A stretch of DNA of 64,000 nt from Kordia periserrulae (GTDB taxonomy: Bacteria > Bacteroidota > Bacteroidia > Flavobacteriales > Flavobacteriaceae), in the NCBI RefSeq assembly GCF_003054265.1, contig NZ_QBKT01000010.1, positions 1 through 64,000 on the forward strand. The letters run 5' to 3'. Each line of letters starts with the position of its first letter. The first letter of the stretch is position 1. A program made the translations under genes and the position numbers. Below are positions 1-7,860 of the stretch, in pieces. The notes below the pieces were generated by a model that saw only the letters and a list, made by a program, of their open reading frames with translations, was not told where the DNA came from and did no database searches.

Positions 1-78
1 ATTTTTAATTCTGAGCGCAAATAGTGTACTTAAGTTCGGCTCTTTTTTAAACTTAAATATAAATATACAAGTCTAAAG

Positions 79-135
79 GAGCGCAGTCGAGAACAGCTAA
101 GAATTAATAACTTCAAAGGAATCTCGACTGCGCTC
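79..135. repeat. Inverted repeat, GAGCGCAGTCGA family
   Basis: A 14-bp arm (GAGCGCAGTCGAGA, 79-92) and its exact reverse complement (122-135) are separated by 29 bp. Single arms or pairs of the same word recur near 46918, 51530-51587 and 57766, always between genes. This is a dispersed intergenic palindrome family and could also form a hairpin in RNA. The rest of 1-242 shows no coding signal. Confidence 0.7.
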
Positions 136-242
136 GATTTGACATTGAATGTAATCTATTGATAATCTGCTACATAATAAAATAGTTATATCGAACTCAC
201 GTTAATATCAAAAAAACCTAAAAAATTCATTAAAATTCAATA

Positions 243-1085
243 TCATCGAAAACTCCACTGTTTATAAGTCGTCATCGCTTCTAGCCTATTTTCTTTGGCA
301 TCGTCTAATTCTGGAAAGAAATCGATTCCTGTGCGTTTTTCAATTTCGTCTACCGAAACCACAAATTCATACAAAGGCTTGTCAGACTCTTGATGCGGTA
401 GTAAAAATGCAATGGTTTTGGTGTTTCCGCCAGAGTTATCCAACAAAATTTTATAAAAATACTTCGGAACTGCTACAGCTTCGCTTCCAATCGTTTCTAA
501 ATTGTCTTCTAAAATTCCGCCAGTAACGACATAAACACCGTCATATTTTTTTGCCCAATAACGCACTTTTTGCTCCAATCGGTTCCAAATTCCCGCATTG
601 AATTCGTGTTCTTGTGGTGAAATATTACTGGTTAAAAACGTTTCTGTAAAAGCAGCTTTCGTATACTTTCGATCGGCTGCTGGACATAAATGTCCGCGAT
701 CGTACCCAGAGTTTTTATAATTTCGCCAATGCGCCGATTCCGTTTGCACAGCTTCATCTTGTTCAAAATACGGACGTTTGAAATCGGTATACACTACTTG
801 ATTTTTCTTCAATTCGTACGCAACCCATTCTGCCTGCTCAAAAGCTTCGTGATACGACAACGAATACCCTTCATGATGAATTATTTGTCCTGTAGTTGAG
901 CTTGGCAAGTAAAAAGTATTGGTCAGTTCTTTTGGCTGACTGTTGGTGGTTTGCGTCTTCGTTCCGTGTACCTCTTCTTTCGGATTGTACGTAGTGCTAA
1001 AACCATTTTCTCCATATTTTTCATACACCAGAAAGGCAGCTCCTATAAGCAGTATGAGTAGTGGATATATTTTTTTGCGGGACAT
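243..1085 (-). CDS. DNA/RNA non-specific endonuclease (NucA/NUC1 type)
   Basis: This 280-residue protein belongs to the beta-beta-alpha-metal non-specific nuclease family, which cuts single- and double-stranded DNA and RNA with a Mg ion. The family signature DRGHLCPAADR is present with the general-base His at residue 132. It is followed by the NISPQ segment (about 154-158) and an N-x3-W-N-x-LE segment (163-170) that provides the metal-binding Asn. One N-terminal hydrophobic helix (residues 6-20) suggests an inner-membrane anchor or uncleaved signal, so the enzyme probably acts outside the cytoplasm. It is a single gene separated by a low-complexity stretch from the permease gene. Roles in nutrient scavenging or toxicity cannot be distinguished from the sequence. 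Confidence 0.9.
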   Translation of the reverse strand: MSRKKIYPLLILLIGAAFLVYEKYGENGFSTTYNPKEEVHGTKTQTTNSQPKELTNTFYLPSSTTGQIIHHEGYSLSYHEAFEQAEWVAYELKKNQVVYTDFKRPYFEQDEAVQTESAHWRNYKNSGYDRGHLCPAADRKYTKAAFTETFLTSNISPQEHEFNAGIWNRLEQKVRYWAKKYDGVYVVTGGILEDNLETIGSEAVAVPKYFYKILLDNSGGNTKTIAFLLPHQESDKPLYEFVVSVDEIEKRTGIDFFPELDDAKENRLEAMTTYKQWSFR

Positions 1086-1244
1086 TTTTTTGGGTGTTGG
1101 GTTTTTGGTGTTGGGTTTTTTGTTTTTTGTTGTTTGTTTTTTGTTTTTTGTCGATTTGTTAACTCGTTTGTCGTTTTACCTAAGGCTTTTCATTTCAATT
1201 TAATATTGATACATCGTTACATTAAAAAATTAGTACATTAAAGA
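1086..1244. other. Low-complexity T/G-rich spacer
   Basis: From about 1085 to 1150 the + strand is built of slipped runs such as TTTTTTGTT and GGGTGTTGGG. Similar degenerate runs occur at 7612-7670 and 50131-50256. No gene or clear terminator is visible. It looks like slippage-generated intergenic DNA. Confidence 0.5.
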
Positions 1245-2354
1245 TTAGCTTTTCACATCTAAAGCATCACGCAGAGCATTTCCGACTAACATAAACGCCA
1301 TTACCAAACTCATAATGGCAATGCCTGGTATGATGGCTAAATAGGGTTTTCCTAAGATGATATAACTATAATGATCTTTAATCATTGCGCCCCAACTTGG
1401 CATGGGCGGTTGCGCTCCAATTCCCAAGAAACTTAATCCACTTTCTATTAAAATGGCGGCCGCAAAGTTGGCTGCTGAAATGACAATGACTGGCGCCATA
1501 ATATTTGGCAATATATGCTTGACAATAATACGAAAATCATGGTAACCCAACGCACGCGCCGCCGTAACGTATTGCATTTGCTTTACACTGAGTACTTGTC
1601 CACGTACAATTCGTGCTACCTCAACCCACATCGTGAGTCCGACCGCGACAAAGACTTGCCAAAATCCTTTTCCTAGCGTAAGCGTAATCGCAATGACCAA
1701 TAACAAGGTCGGAATAGACCATGTAACGTTAATCAACCACATGATGATGGCGTCTACTCTGCCTCCAAAATATCCTGCCAAGGCACCTAAAGAAATACCG
1801 ATTAACAACGAAATAAATACCGCGACAAATCCGATAGAAAAGGAAATTCGCATCCCAATTAGCATTCTACTGAGTACATCTCTTCCGTATTTATCTGTTC
1901 CTAAATAGAAGGTTTTTTGCTGAATGAATTGTGCAGGAATTTCACTCGCTTCTGTGATAGAAGGAAAAGAAGTCAGTGGAATTTCTTTTTCAATGCCTGT
2001 AACAGCTTCATCGGTGTATGCTGTAATAAAAAATTGATTTTGGTCTACACGATACTTTGTAATTGGAATTTCTTCTGCGGTATTTTCTTTTCCAAAAAAA
2101 AGTGTTTTTATATAACTTTCTTCCCTTTTTTCTGCTGAAGGAATTGTCAACATTTGCACTGAAAATCCTGGTTTTTTGGAGTGAATAGACAAATGCATTT
2201 GATTGGCATTTTGCGTGTCATCAGGTGTGAAAACATACGCAAAAATGACCAAAAAGGCGCAAAGCACAATAAAGCTAAAACTCAAAACGCCCCAAAAATT
2301 CTTTTTGAATTTTTGGAGCGCTAATTTTGTGAGTGAATTTGAGTTTTGACTCAT
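1245..2354 (-). CDS. ABC transporter permease, DppC/OppC family
   Basis: This is an inner-membrane permease of a peptide/nickel-type ABC importer. At 369 residues it is longer than the usual 290-300. A first membrane helix (about 20-45) is followed by a hydrophilic, probably periplasmic insert of about 100 residues. The family motif LGTDKYGRDVLSRM comes next (about 150), then the BPD permease core with the EAA-like cytoplasmic loop (ARALGYHDFRIIVKHILPN). Long inserts here are common in Bacteroidota members. No substrate-binding protein or ATPase gene is adjacent. The gene ends 14 bp before the tail-specific protease on the same strand, so the two are probably co-transcribed. The substrate is unknown. 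Confidence 0.9.
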   Translation of the reverse strand: MSQNSNSLTKLALQKFKKNFWGVLSFSFIVLCAFLVIFAYVFTPDDTQNANQMHLSIHSKKPGFSVQMLTIPSAEKREESYIKTLFFGKENTAEEIPITKYRVDQNQFFITAYTDEAVTGIEKEIPLTSFPSITEASEIPAQFIQQKTFYLGTDKYGRDVLSRMLIGMRISFSIGFVAVFISLLIGISLGALAGYFGGRVDAIIMWLINVTWSIPTLLLVIAITLTLGKGFWQVFVAVGLTMWVEVARIVRGQVLSVKQMQYVTAARALGYHDFRIIVKHILPNIMAPVIVISAANFAAAILIESGLSFLGIGAQPPMPSWGAMIKDHYSYIILGKPYLAIIPGIAIMSLVMAFMLVGNALRDALDVKS

Positions 2355-2368
2355 TAATTTCGTTTAGA

Positions 2369-4513
2369 TTAGCCTTTTACAACAGCGCGTTTTTTCTTTT
2401 TGATATTGTTTATTTGAATATCTCCTAACACATTGATGGCTTCTTCTACATATACATCTTTCGATAATTCTTCGTGCCATGCTTGTCTTTTTCCTTGCAG
2501 CGAAGAATCTTTTTGCATCAATAATTGCTCGTAAGGTAACGACGTAAATACTAATTTGGTGTCGTAATCAGAAATTGCTTTAAACCGTTTTGCGTATTCT
2601 TCGTCTGCATCTGATTCTTTTTTGTATTCCGCATAATTTAGTGGATATACATTTTCATCTTGTCGTTTTTTAATCCACTTTGCATTTTCTTCAATCAGCT
2701 TTAGTTGCGAATTGTTTGCCATACGCTCTTTGCTTTTTTCAATGGTTTCTTCATAATCGATGTAACCATCCCACAATTCGTAGGAAGCAGGATCAATTTG
2801 ATCCCAAGGCAATGGATTTTCTTGATCTTTTTCTCCAACATCAATAAAGCTGAATCTGTCTACCACCACAACATCACTTTTGACACCTTCTAATTGTGTA
2901 GATCCGCCATTGATTCGGTAGAATTTTTGAGTTGTTAATTTTAGCGCACCAATATTTCCTTCACCACCGCGTACAAATCTGTTCAAATCTACAATGTTTT
3001 GTACAGTTCCTTTTCCGTAGGTTTGCTTACTTCCAATAACAATCGCTCTTTTATAATCTTGCAAAGCCGCAGCCAAAATTTCCGAAGCCGAAGCTGATAA
3101 TTCGTTCACCAATACTACCAACGGTCCGTCCCACTGAATACGACTGTCTTCATCTCTTAAAATTTCTTTTCCGTCTACAGAACTTTTCACTTGCACAATC
3201 GGTCCGTCTTTGATAAAAAATCCTGCCATATCCACTACGGTTTTTAGTGATCCTCCACCGTTATTTCTTAGGTCTAATACCAAACCTTCCATGCCTTGGT
3301 CTTTCAAACGCTCAATTTCTTTTTTAACGTCACTTGCAGCATTTCGATTGTTATAGTTTTCAAAATCCACGTAAAATTTAGGCAAATTGATGATTCCAAA
3401 GGTACGTTCCCCTTTTTTCACTACTGCCGATTTCGCATAGGTTTCTTCAATTTCAACCAAATCTCTTTTAATCGTGATGATTTCGATAGAACCGTCTACT
3501 TTTTTTACGGTCAATGTTACCTTAGTTCCTTTTGGTCCTTTGATGAGTTTTACGGCATCGTCTAAACGCATTCCTACAATATCAACTGGCTCTTCACCTT
3601 CTTGTGCTACTTTTAGAATAACATCTCCTGCTTCAATTTTTTTACTTCTCCACGCTGGTCCACCCGAAATTACTTCGAATATTTTTGCACCTTCGGTACG
3701 TTTTTGCAAGCGCGCTCCAATTCCTTCCAACGTTCCAGACATGTTCATGTCAAAACGATCTTTGTCTTGTGGTGCTAAGTACGATGTGTGCGGATCAAAT
3801 TCTTCCACGATTGCGTTTACGTAAATGCTAAACCAATCTTTACGTTCCAAATCGTCCATTAAATCAAAAAATTCATCGTAGGTTTTGGAAGTAGATTCGC
3901 GTGCTTCTTTTTCTAACGTAGCAGCGTCTTTCACTTTGTACGAAGCGTCTTCTTTCTTTTTGTTTTCTTGAACTTCTAACTTAATGTCATAATTGGCAAG
4001 CGTAGAAAATTTCAATTCTTTTCGCCAGCGATCTTTCAATTCTGCCACATTTTTGGCGAATTCTAGTTTTTCATAATCTCTGTCGATTGTTTCATCAATG
4101 GTAAAGTCGAACGGTTTTTCTAAAAGTTCTTTATGAAACTTTTTTGATTCTTCCATGCGTTGTATCAAACGATCATATACCAAGCTAAAGAATTGTACAC
4201 CTGGCTCTCTGATTTCATCGTCAATTTTGTCTTTATATTTACTAAATTCTTCAATGTCCGATGCTAAAAAATAACGTTTCATTGGGTCAATGGCACCAAT
4301 AAAATCGTTGTACACATTTTCAGAAAAATCGTCATTTATATCTTGCGGATTAAAATGCCATCTTCCTAATACATAAGAAATTAAGTCTACTAATGTTTTA
4401 TCTTTTCCTGGGTCGTCAAAGGATTTTTTTGCAAAACTGCAAGACACCATCGCAAAGATTAATAGTGTCACTAAATATATTCTGTTCCTTCTCATAAAAG
4501 CTCTAATTTTCAC
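2369..4513 (-). CDS. prc: Carboxy-terminal (tail-specific) processing protease, S41 family
   Basis: This 714-residue protein is a periplasmic Prc/Tsp-like serine protease with a Ser-Lys dyad. The N-terminal region (residues 11-27) is a hydrophobic signal or lipoprotein-like segment (AMVSCSF). A tail-specific protease N-terminal domain runs to about 240, a PDZ domain spans roughly 255-340, and the S41 core follows. The catalytic Ser lies in the SASASE motif (473-478) and the catalytic Lys is in YGKGTVQ (K501). A DUF3340-like C-terminal extension follows. The reading frame opens with GTG at 4513; an in-frame ATG at 4495 (MRRNRIYL) is an equally good start. Family members degrade misfolded or tagged periplasmic proteins and process cell-wall enzymes. 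Confidence 0.93.
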   Translation of the reverse strand: MKIRAFMRRNRIYLVTLLIFAMVSCSFAKKSFDDPGKDKTLVDLISYVLGRWHFNPQDINDDFSENVYNDFIGAIDPMKRYFLASDIEEFSKYKDKIDDEIREPGVQFFSLVYDRLIQRMEESKKFHKELLEKPFDFTIDETIDRDYEKLEFAKNVAELKDRWRKELKFSTLANYDIKLEVQENKKKEDASYKVKDAATLEKEARESTSKTYDEFFDLMDDLERKDWFSIYVNAIVEEFDPHTSYLAPQDKDRFDMNMSGTLEGIGARLQKRTEGAKIFEVISGGPAWRSKKIEAGDVILKVAQEGEEPVDIVGMRLDDAVKLIKGPKGTKVTLTVKKVDGSIEIITIKRDLVEIEETYAKSAVVKKGERTFGIINLPKFYVDFENYNNRNAASDVKKEIERLKDQGMEGLVLDLRNNGGGSLKTVVDMAGFFIKDGPIVQVKSSVDGKEILRDEDSRIQWDGPLVVLVNELSASASEILAAALQDYKRAIVIGSKQTYGKGTVQNIVDLNRFVRGGEGNIGALKLTTQKFYRINGGSTQLEGVKSDVVVVDRFSFIDVGEKDQENPLPWDQIDPASYELWDGYIDYEETIEKSKERMANNSQLKLIEENAKWIKKRQDENVYPLNYAEYKKESDADEEYAKRFKAISDYDTKLVFTSLPYEQLLMQKDSSLQGKRQAWHEELSKDVYVEEAINVLGDIQINNIKKKKRAVVKG

Positions 4514-4730
4514 AGATTTATTTTTTTTCTTTCTCGTAAATTAGCACAATCCTGGTTTTCAGTAATAACGTTTAAAGACGTTTGCACCAATTACTTTAAT
4601 TTTTTACTAAAATAAAGAAAATATTATGCCATTTTTTAACAATGGTACTAATTTTTTGTTAAACCCAATTCCGTATGCAAGTAAACTGTAAATTGTGTAC
4701 TTTAGCACTTTAAAACGACGTACTTTTTTT

Positions 4731-5510
4731 ATGGATGAAAAACCTTTGATTTTAGTTACAAACGACGATGGAATTACTGCGCCAGGATTGCGTGCTTTGA
4801 TTGATGTAATGAACGAGTTAGGCGATGTAATTGTAGTGGCGCCTGATAGCCCTCAAAGTGGCATGGGACACGCAATTACGGTAAATTCTACGATTTATTG
4901 CAATGCGATTACGATTGACGACGGACCACAAATTGAATATTCAAGTTCGGGAACGCCTGTTGATTGCGTGAAACTCGCGGTAAATGAAATTTTGAATAAA
5001 AAACCTGCAATTTGTGTTTCTGGTATCAATCACGGAGCAAATTCTTCAATTAATGTTATTTATTCGGGAACCATGAGTGCTGCAGTAGAAGCTGGCGTAG
5101 AAGGCATTCCTGCGATTGGATTTTCTTTGTTAGATTACGATTGGGAAGCAAATTTTGATGCTACTAAAAAATATGTAAAGAAAATTACGCAAGAAGTCTT
5201 GGACAACGGACTGCCAGAAGGTGTGGTTTTAAATGTGAATATTCCGAAACTGAAAGAAAAAGAGATTAAAGGAATTCGTGTTTGCCGACAAGCCAAAGCA
5301 CGTTGGGAAGCCGATTTTGATAAGCGAACCAATCCGTACGGAAAGCAGTATTATTGGCTTTCTGGAAACTTTGTTAACGAAGATAAAGGCGAAGATACAG
5401 ACGAATGGGCATTGGCAAACGGTTATGTATCAATTGTACCTGTTCAATTTGATTTAACCGCGCATCACGCCATACAAAAACTTAACAGCTTAGGATTCAA
5501 TGAAAAATAA
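4731..5510 (+). CDS. surE: 5'/3'-nucleotidase SurE
   Basis: SurE is a metal-dependent nucleoside monophosphate phosphatase of stationary-phase survival. The N-terminal metal motif VTNDDG (with the DD pair) and the ITAPGLRAL segment are typical. The SGINHGANSS motif with conserved Asn and the VIYSGTMSAAVEA motif are also present. The open frame extends upstream to a GTG at 4695, but the ATG at 4731 gives 259 residues beginning MDEKPLILVTNDDG, which fits the family length. It lies in a + strand run with a small membrane protein, whose start it overlaps by 11 bp, and lpxB. That arrangement is frequent in Bacteroidota. Confidence 0.95.
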   Translation: MDEKPLILVTNDDGITAPGLRALIDVMNELGDVIVVAPDSPQSGMGHAITVNSTIYCNAITIDDGPQIEYSSSGTPVDCVKLAVNEILNKKPAICVSGINHGANSSINVIYSGTMSAAVEAGVEGIPAIGFSLLDYDWEANFDATKKYVKKITQEVLDNGLPEGVVLNVNIPKLKEKEIKGIRVCRQAKARWEADFDKRTNPYGKQYYWLSGNFVNEDKGEDTDEWALANGYVSIVPVQFDLTAHHAIQKLNSLGFNEK

Positions 5511-5796
5511 TAAAGACGTTATTATTGGCGCCGTTGTAGGCTTGTGTACCACAGCTTTAGGAACATTGTTGTATTTGCTGTTTATTGCTTACGACCGTAA
5601 TGCTTCTTTAGGAGCTGTGTGGGATTTTGCCATTACTGGAAGTCAAATCAGTTCGGTGGTTGTGTATGGAACTGCCTTAAATCTTGCAGCTTTTTTCGGA
5701 TTTTTACAATTCAACAAAGAAGCGCGCGCTAAAGGTGTGTTGGTAATTACAATTTTGATTGGCGTTGCCGTGTTGATTCATAAATTATTTGCTTAA
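5500..5796 (+). CDS. Small membrane protein between surE and lpxB
   Basis: This 98-residue protein has three or so predicted membrane segments (residues 7-28, about 40-67 and 79-96) and few charges. Its start overlaps the end of surE by 11 bp and it ends 5 bp before lpxB, so translation is probably coupled. No named domain is recognised. The conserved position between surE and lpxB suggests an envelope role, but that is inference only. Confidence 0.75.
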   Translation: MKNNKDVIIGAVVGLCTTALGTLLYLLFIAYDRNASLGAVWDFAITGSQISSVVVYGTALNLAAFFGFLQFNKEARAKGVLVITILIGVAVLIHKLFA

Positions 5797-5801
5797 AAAA
5801 C

Positions 5802-6914
5802 ATGAAGTACTACATTGTTGCAGGAGAAGCGTCGGGCGATTTGCATGGTTCTAATTTAATGAAAGCCATTGTAAAGGAAGACTCGGAAGCCGATTTTCGG
5901 TTTTGGGGCGGCGATTTAATGCAAGCAGTTGGTGGTAGGTTGGTAATGCATTACAAGGAACGTGCATTTATGGGATTTACGGAAATCATCATGAATTTGC
6001 GTAAAATTTTAGGCATGATTTCTTTTTGCAAAAAAGATATTGCCAAGTTTCAACCTGATGTCATTATTTTTATTGATAATTCAGGATTTAATTTGCGAAT
6101 TGCCAAATGGGCAAAAGCGGCTGGTTTTCGCACCAATTATTATATTTCTCCGCAAGTTTGGGCAAGTCGCGCCAGCAGAGTTCATAAGATTAAACGAGAT
6201 ATTGACGACATGTTTGTGATTCTTCCGTTTGAGAAAGAATTTTACAAAAAATACGATTATGACGTACATTTTGTTGGTCATCCATTGTTGGATGCGATTG
6301 CAGATAGAGATCCTGTTGACGGAAAAGCTTTTAGAAACGAACACAATTTAGACAATCGCCCAATTATTGCGCTGTTACCAGGAAGTAGAAAGCAGGAAAT
6401 TACCAAAATGCTCTCCGTGATGCTTTCGGTAGTAGATGATTTTCCTGCATATCAGTTTGTAATTGCCGGTGCGCCGAGTCAAGAAAAATCCTTTTACGAC
6501 CAATTTGTCGGTGGAAAAAGTGTGCATTTTATTAGTAATAAAACATACGATATTTTGAGTGTTGCCAATGCAGCATTGGTTACTTCGGGAACGGCGACTT
6601 TGGAAACTGCTTTGTATAAAGTTCCGCAAGTGGTGTGTTATAAAGCCAACAATATTTCGTATCAAATTGCCAAACGAATTATTACCCTCGATTATATTTC
6701 GTTAGTAAATTTAATCATGGACAGAGAAGTTGTCAAAGAATTGATTCAGCACGATTTCAACACCAAAAATCTCAAAAAAGAACTCACTAAAATTTTAGAC
6801 GAAACCGAACGCGCCAAACTTTTTATGGATTATTTTGAGTTGGAACAAAAACTTGGTGGCAAAGGTGCTAGTAGAAATGCTGCAAAGTTAATTTGCGGAG
6901 CAATTCGGAAGTAG
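5802..6914 (+). CDS. lpxB: Lipid-A-disaccharide synthase
   Basis: LpxB is a GT19 glycosyltransferase that condenses UDP-2,3-diacylglucosamine with lipid X to form the lipid A disaccharide at the inner membrane. The protein has 370 residues, the usual length. Visible family segments are YYIVAGEASGDLHG at the N-terminus, FWGGDLMQAVGG, VIFIDNSGFNLRIA, YYISPQVWAS, FVGHPLLDA and LLPGSRKQEI. The C-terminal VTSGTATLETAL motif is typical of nucleotide-sugar binding. The organism therefore makes LPS, consistent with the lptC gene later in the window. It is the third gene of the surE run. Confidence 0.96.
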   Translation: MKYYIVAGEASGDLHGSNLMKAIVKEDSEADFRFWGGDLMQAVGGRLVMHYKERAFMGFTEIIMNLRKILGMISFCKKDIAKFQPDVIIFIDNSGFNLRIAKWAKAAGFRTNYYISPQVWASRASRVHKIKRDIDDMFVILPFEKEFYKKYDYDVHFVGHPLLDAIADRDPVDGKAFRNEHNLDNRPIIALLPGSRKQEITKMLSVMLSVVDDFPAYQFVIAGAPSQEKSFYDQFVGGKSVHFISNKTYDILSVANAALVTSGTATLETALYKVPQVVCYKANNISYQIAKRIITLDYISLVNLIMDREVVKELIQHDFNTKNLKKELTKILDETERAKLFMDYFELEQKLGGKGASRNAAKLICGAIRK

Positions 6915-6919
6915 TTTTT

Positions 6920-7016
6920 ACTCGATAATCGAGATTTATAATGCTCTGATGCTTGTGTCGAAATGTTTTGCTAGTTTCTACTGAATGCTTCGTGGACTTA
7001 CCTCGAAGTAATTGAC
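6920..7016 (+). repeat. Dispersed repeat of about 96 bp, copy 1
   Basis: This intergenic segment begins with the palindrome CTCGATAATCGAG and ends at AATTGAC. A second copy in the opposite orientation lies at 63828-63922, just upstream of the oxidoreductase gene at the window end. Shared blocks are the opening palindrome plus GATTTA, GATGCTT, GTCGAAAT, CTGAATGCTTC and AATTGAC, with small gaps between them. No protein is encoded. It may be a mobile miniature element or a structured RNA leader, since both copies sit 30-60 bp upstream of a gene start. Confidence 0.6.
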
Positions 7017-7077
7017 TTTTTTGAATTATTATAGTATTTTAGATGCAGTTATTTTACTTTAGCAAAAAGCTCCATTT

Positions 7078-7611
7078 ATGATTCGAAAATTACTTTTCCT
7101 CTTTTTAGCAATTTCCATAGTATCTTGTGGTTCTTCAAGAAAAACCACTTCTTCTCGAAAAAGTTCTAAATCGACCACCGTAGTTCGTAAAACTTCCAAA
7201 AAAGAAAAAGTTCATAGAGAAACCTTTAACAAAGCAGATGCTATTGTAGAAACAGCGATGGCGTACAAAGGAACGCGTTATAAATTTGGCGGCACGGACA
7301 GAAAAGGGATGGATTGTTCAGGCTTAACGTACACGGCGTTTGGCATGCATCATGTGGAGTTACCTCGAATTTCGTATCAGCAAGCTACGAAGGGAAAACG
7401 CATACAACTTAGCGCAGTACAAAAAGGCGATTTGCTATTTTTTCAAACGAATAAGAATCGTAAACGTATCAATCACGTAGGTTTGGTCGTTTCTCATAAA
7501 AGTGGTGTAATTCAATTTATTCACTCCACAACTTCCAAAGGCGTTTTAGTTTCTTCGTTGAAAGAGCGCTATTGGAAAGAAGCATTTACCGAAGCAAGAA
7601 GGGTGCTTTAG
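7078..7611 (+). CDS. NlpC/P60 family cell-wall hydrolase lipoprotein
   Basis: This 177-residue secreted peptidoglycan hydrolase is predicted to cleave within stem peptides. The signal sequence ends in a lipobox, SIVSCG, with the lipidated Cys at residue 17. A Ser/Lys/Thr-rich linker (18-48) leads to the NlpC/P60 domain. The catalytic triad is visible: Cys80 in DCSGLTY, His133 in INHVGLVV and His149 in FIHSTT. The gene stands alone, between the 96-bp repeat and comEC. The specific substrate bond is inferred from the family. Confidence 0.92.
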   Translation: MIRKLLFLFLAISIVSCGSSRKTTSSRKSSKSTTVVRKTSKKEKVHRETFNKADAIVETAMAYKGTRYKFGGTDRKGMDCSGLTYTAFGMHHVELPRISYQQATKGKRIQLSAVQKGDLLFFQTNKNRKRINHVGLVVSHKSGVIQFIHSTTSKGVLVSSLKERYWKEAFTEARRVL

Positions 7612-7673
7612 GTATTAGGTTTTGGGTATTAGGTAGCTTCGCTTTTTAGTGTTTTTTTTTGTTTTTTGTGTCT

Positions 7674-7694
7674 ACACTGAGCCTGCCGAAGTGT
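7674..7694. repeat. Short palindrome, ACACTGAGC family
   Basis: ACACT and AGTGT arms enclose the core GAGCCTGCCGA. A near-identical element, with core GAGCTTGTCGA, lies at 62665-62685 in another intergenic region. It belongs to the set of small dispersed palindromes seen throughout this window. Confidence 0.6.
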
Positions 7695-7860
7695 TTTTTG
7701 ATAACTCATCAAGTCTTGACTCTTGATTCCTGGCTAATTCCTATTCCCTAATCCCAAAAAAAAAACACGCTTACAAATTTAATAGCACGCTTGTAAATTC
7801 ATTTGAAGGTTGTGCTTGATTTTTTATGTAGCTTGAAGTCACTTTTATAAGAATGCATCG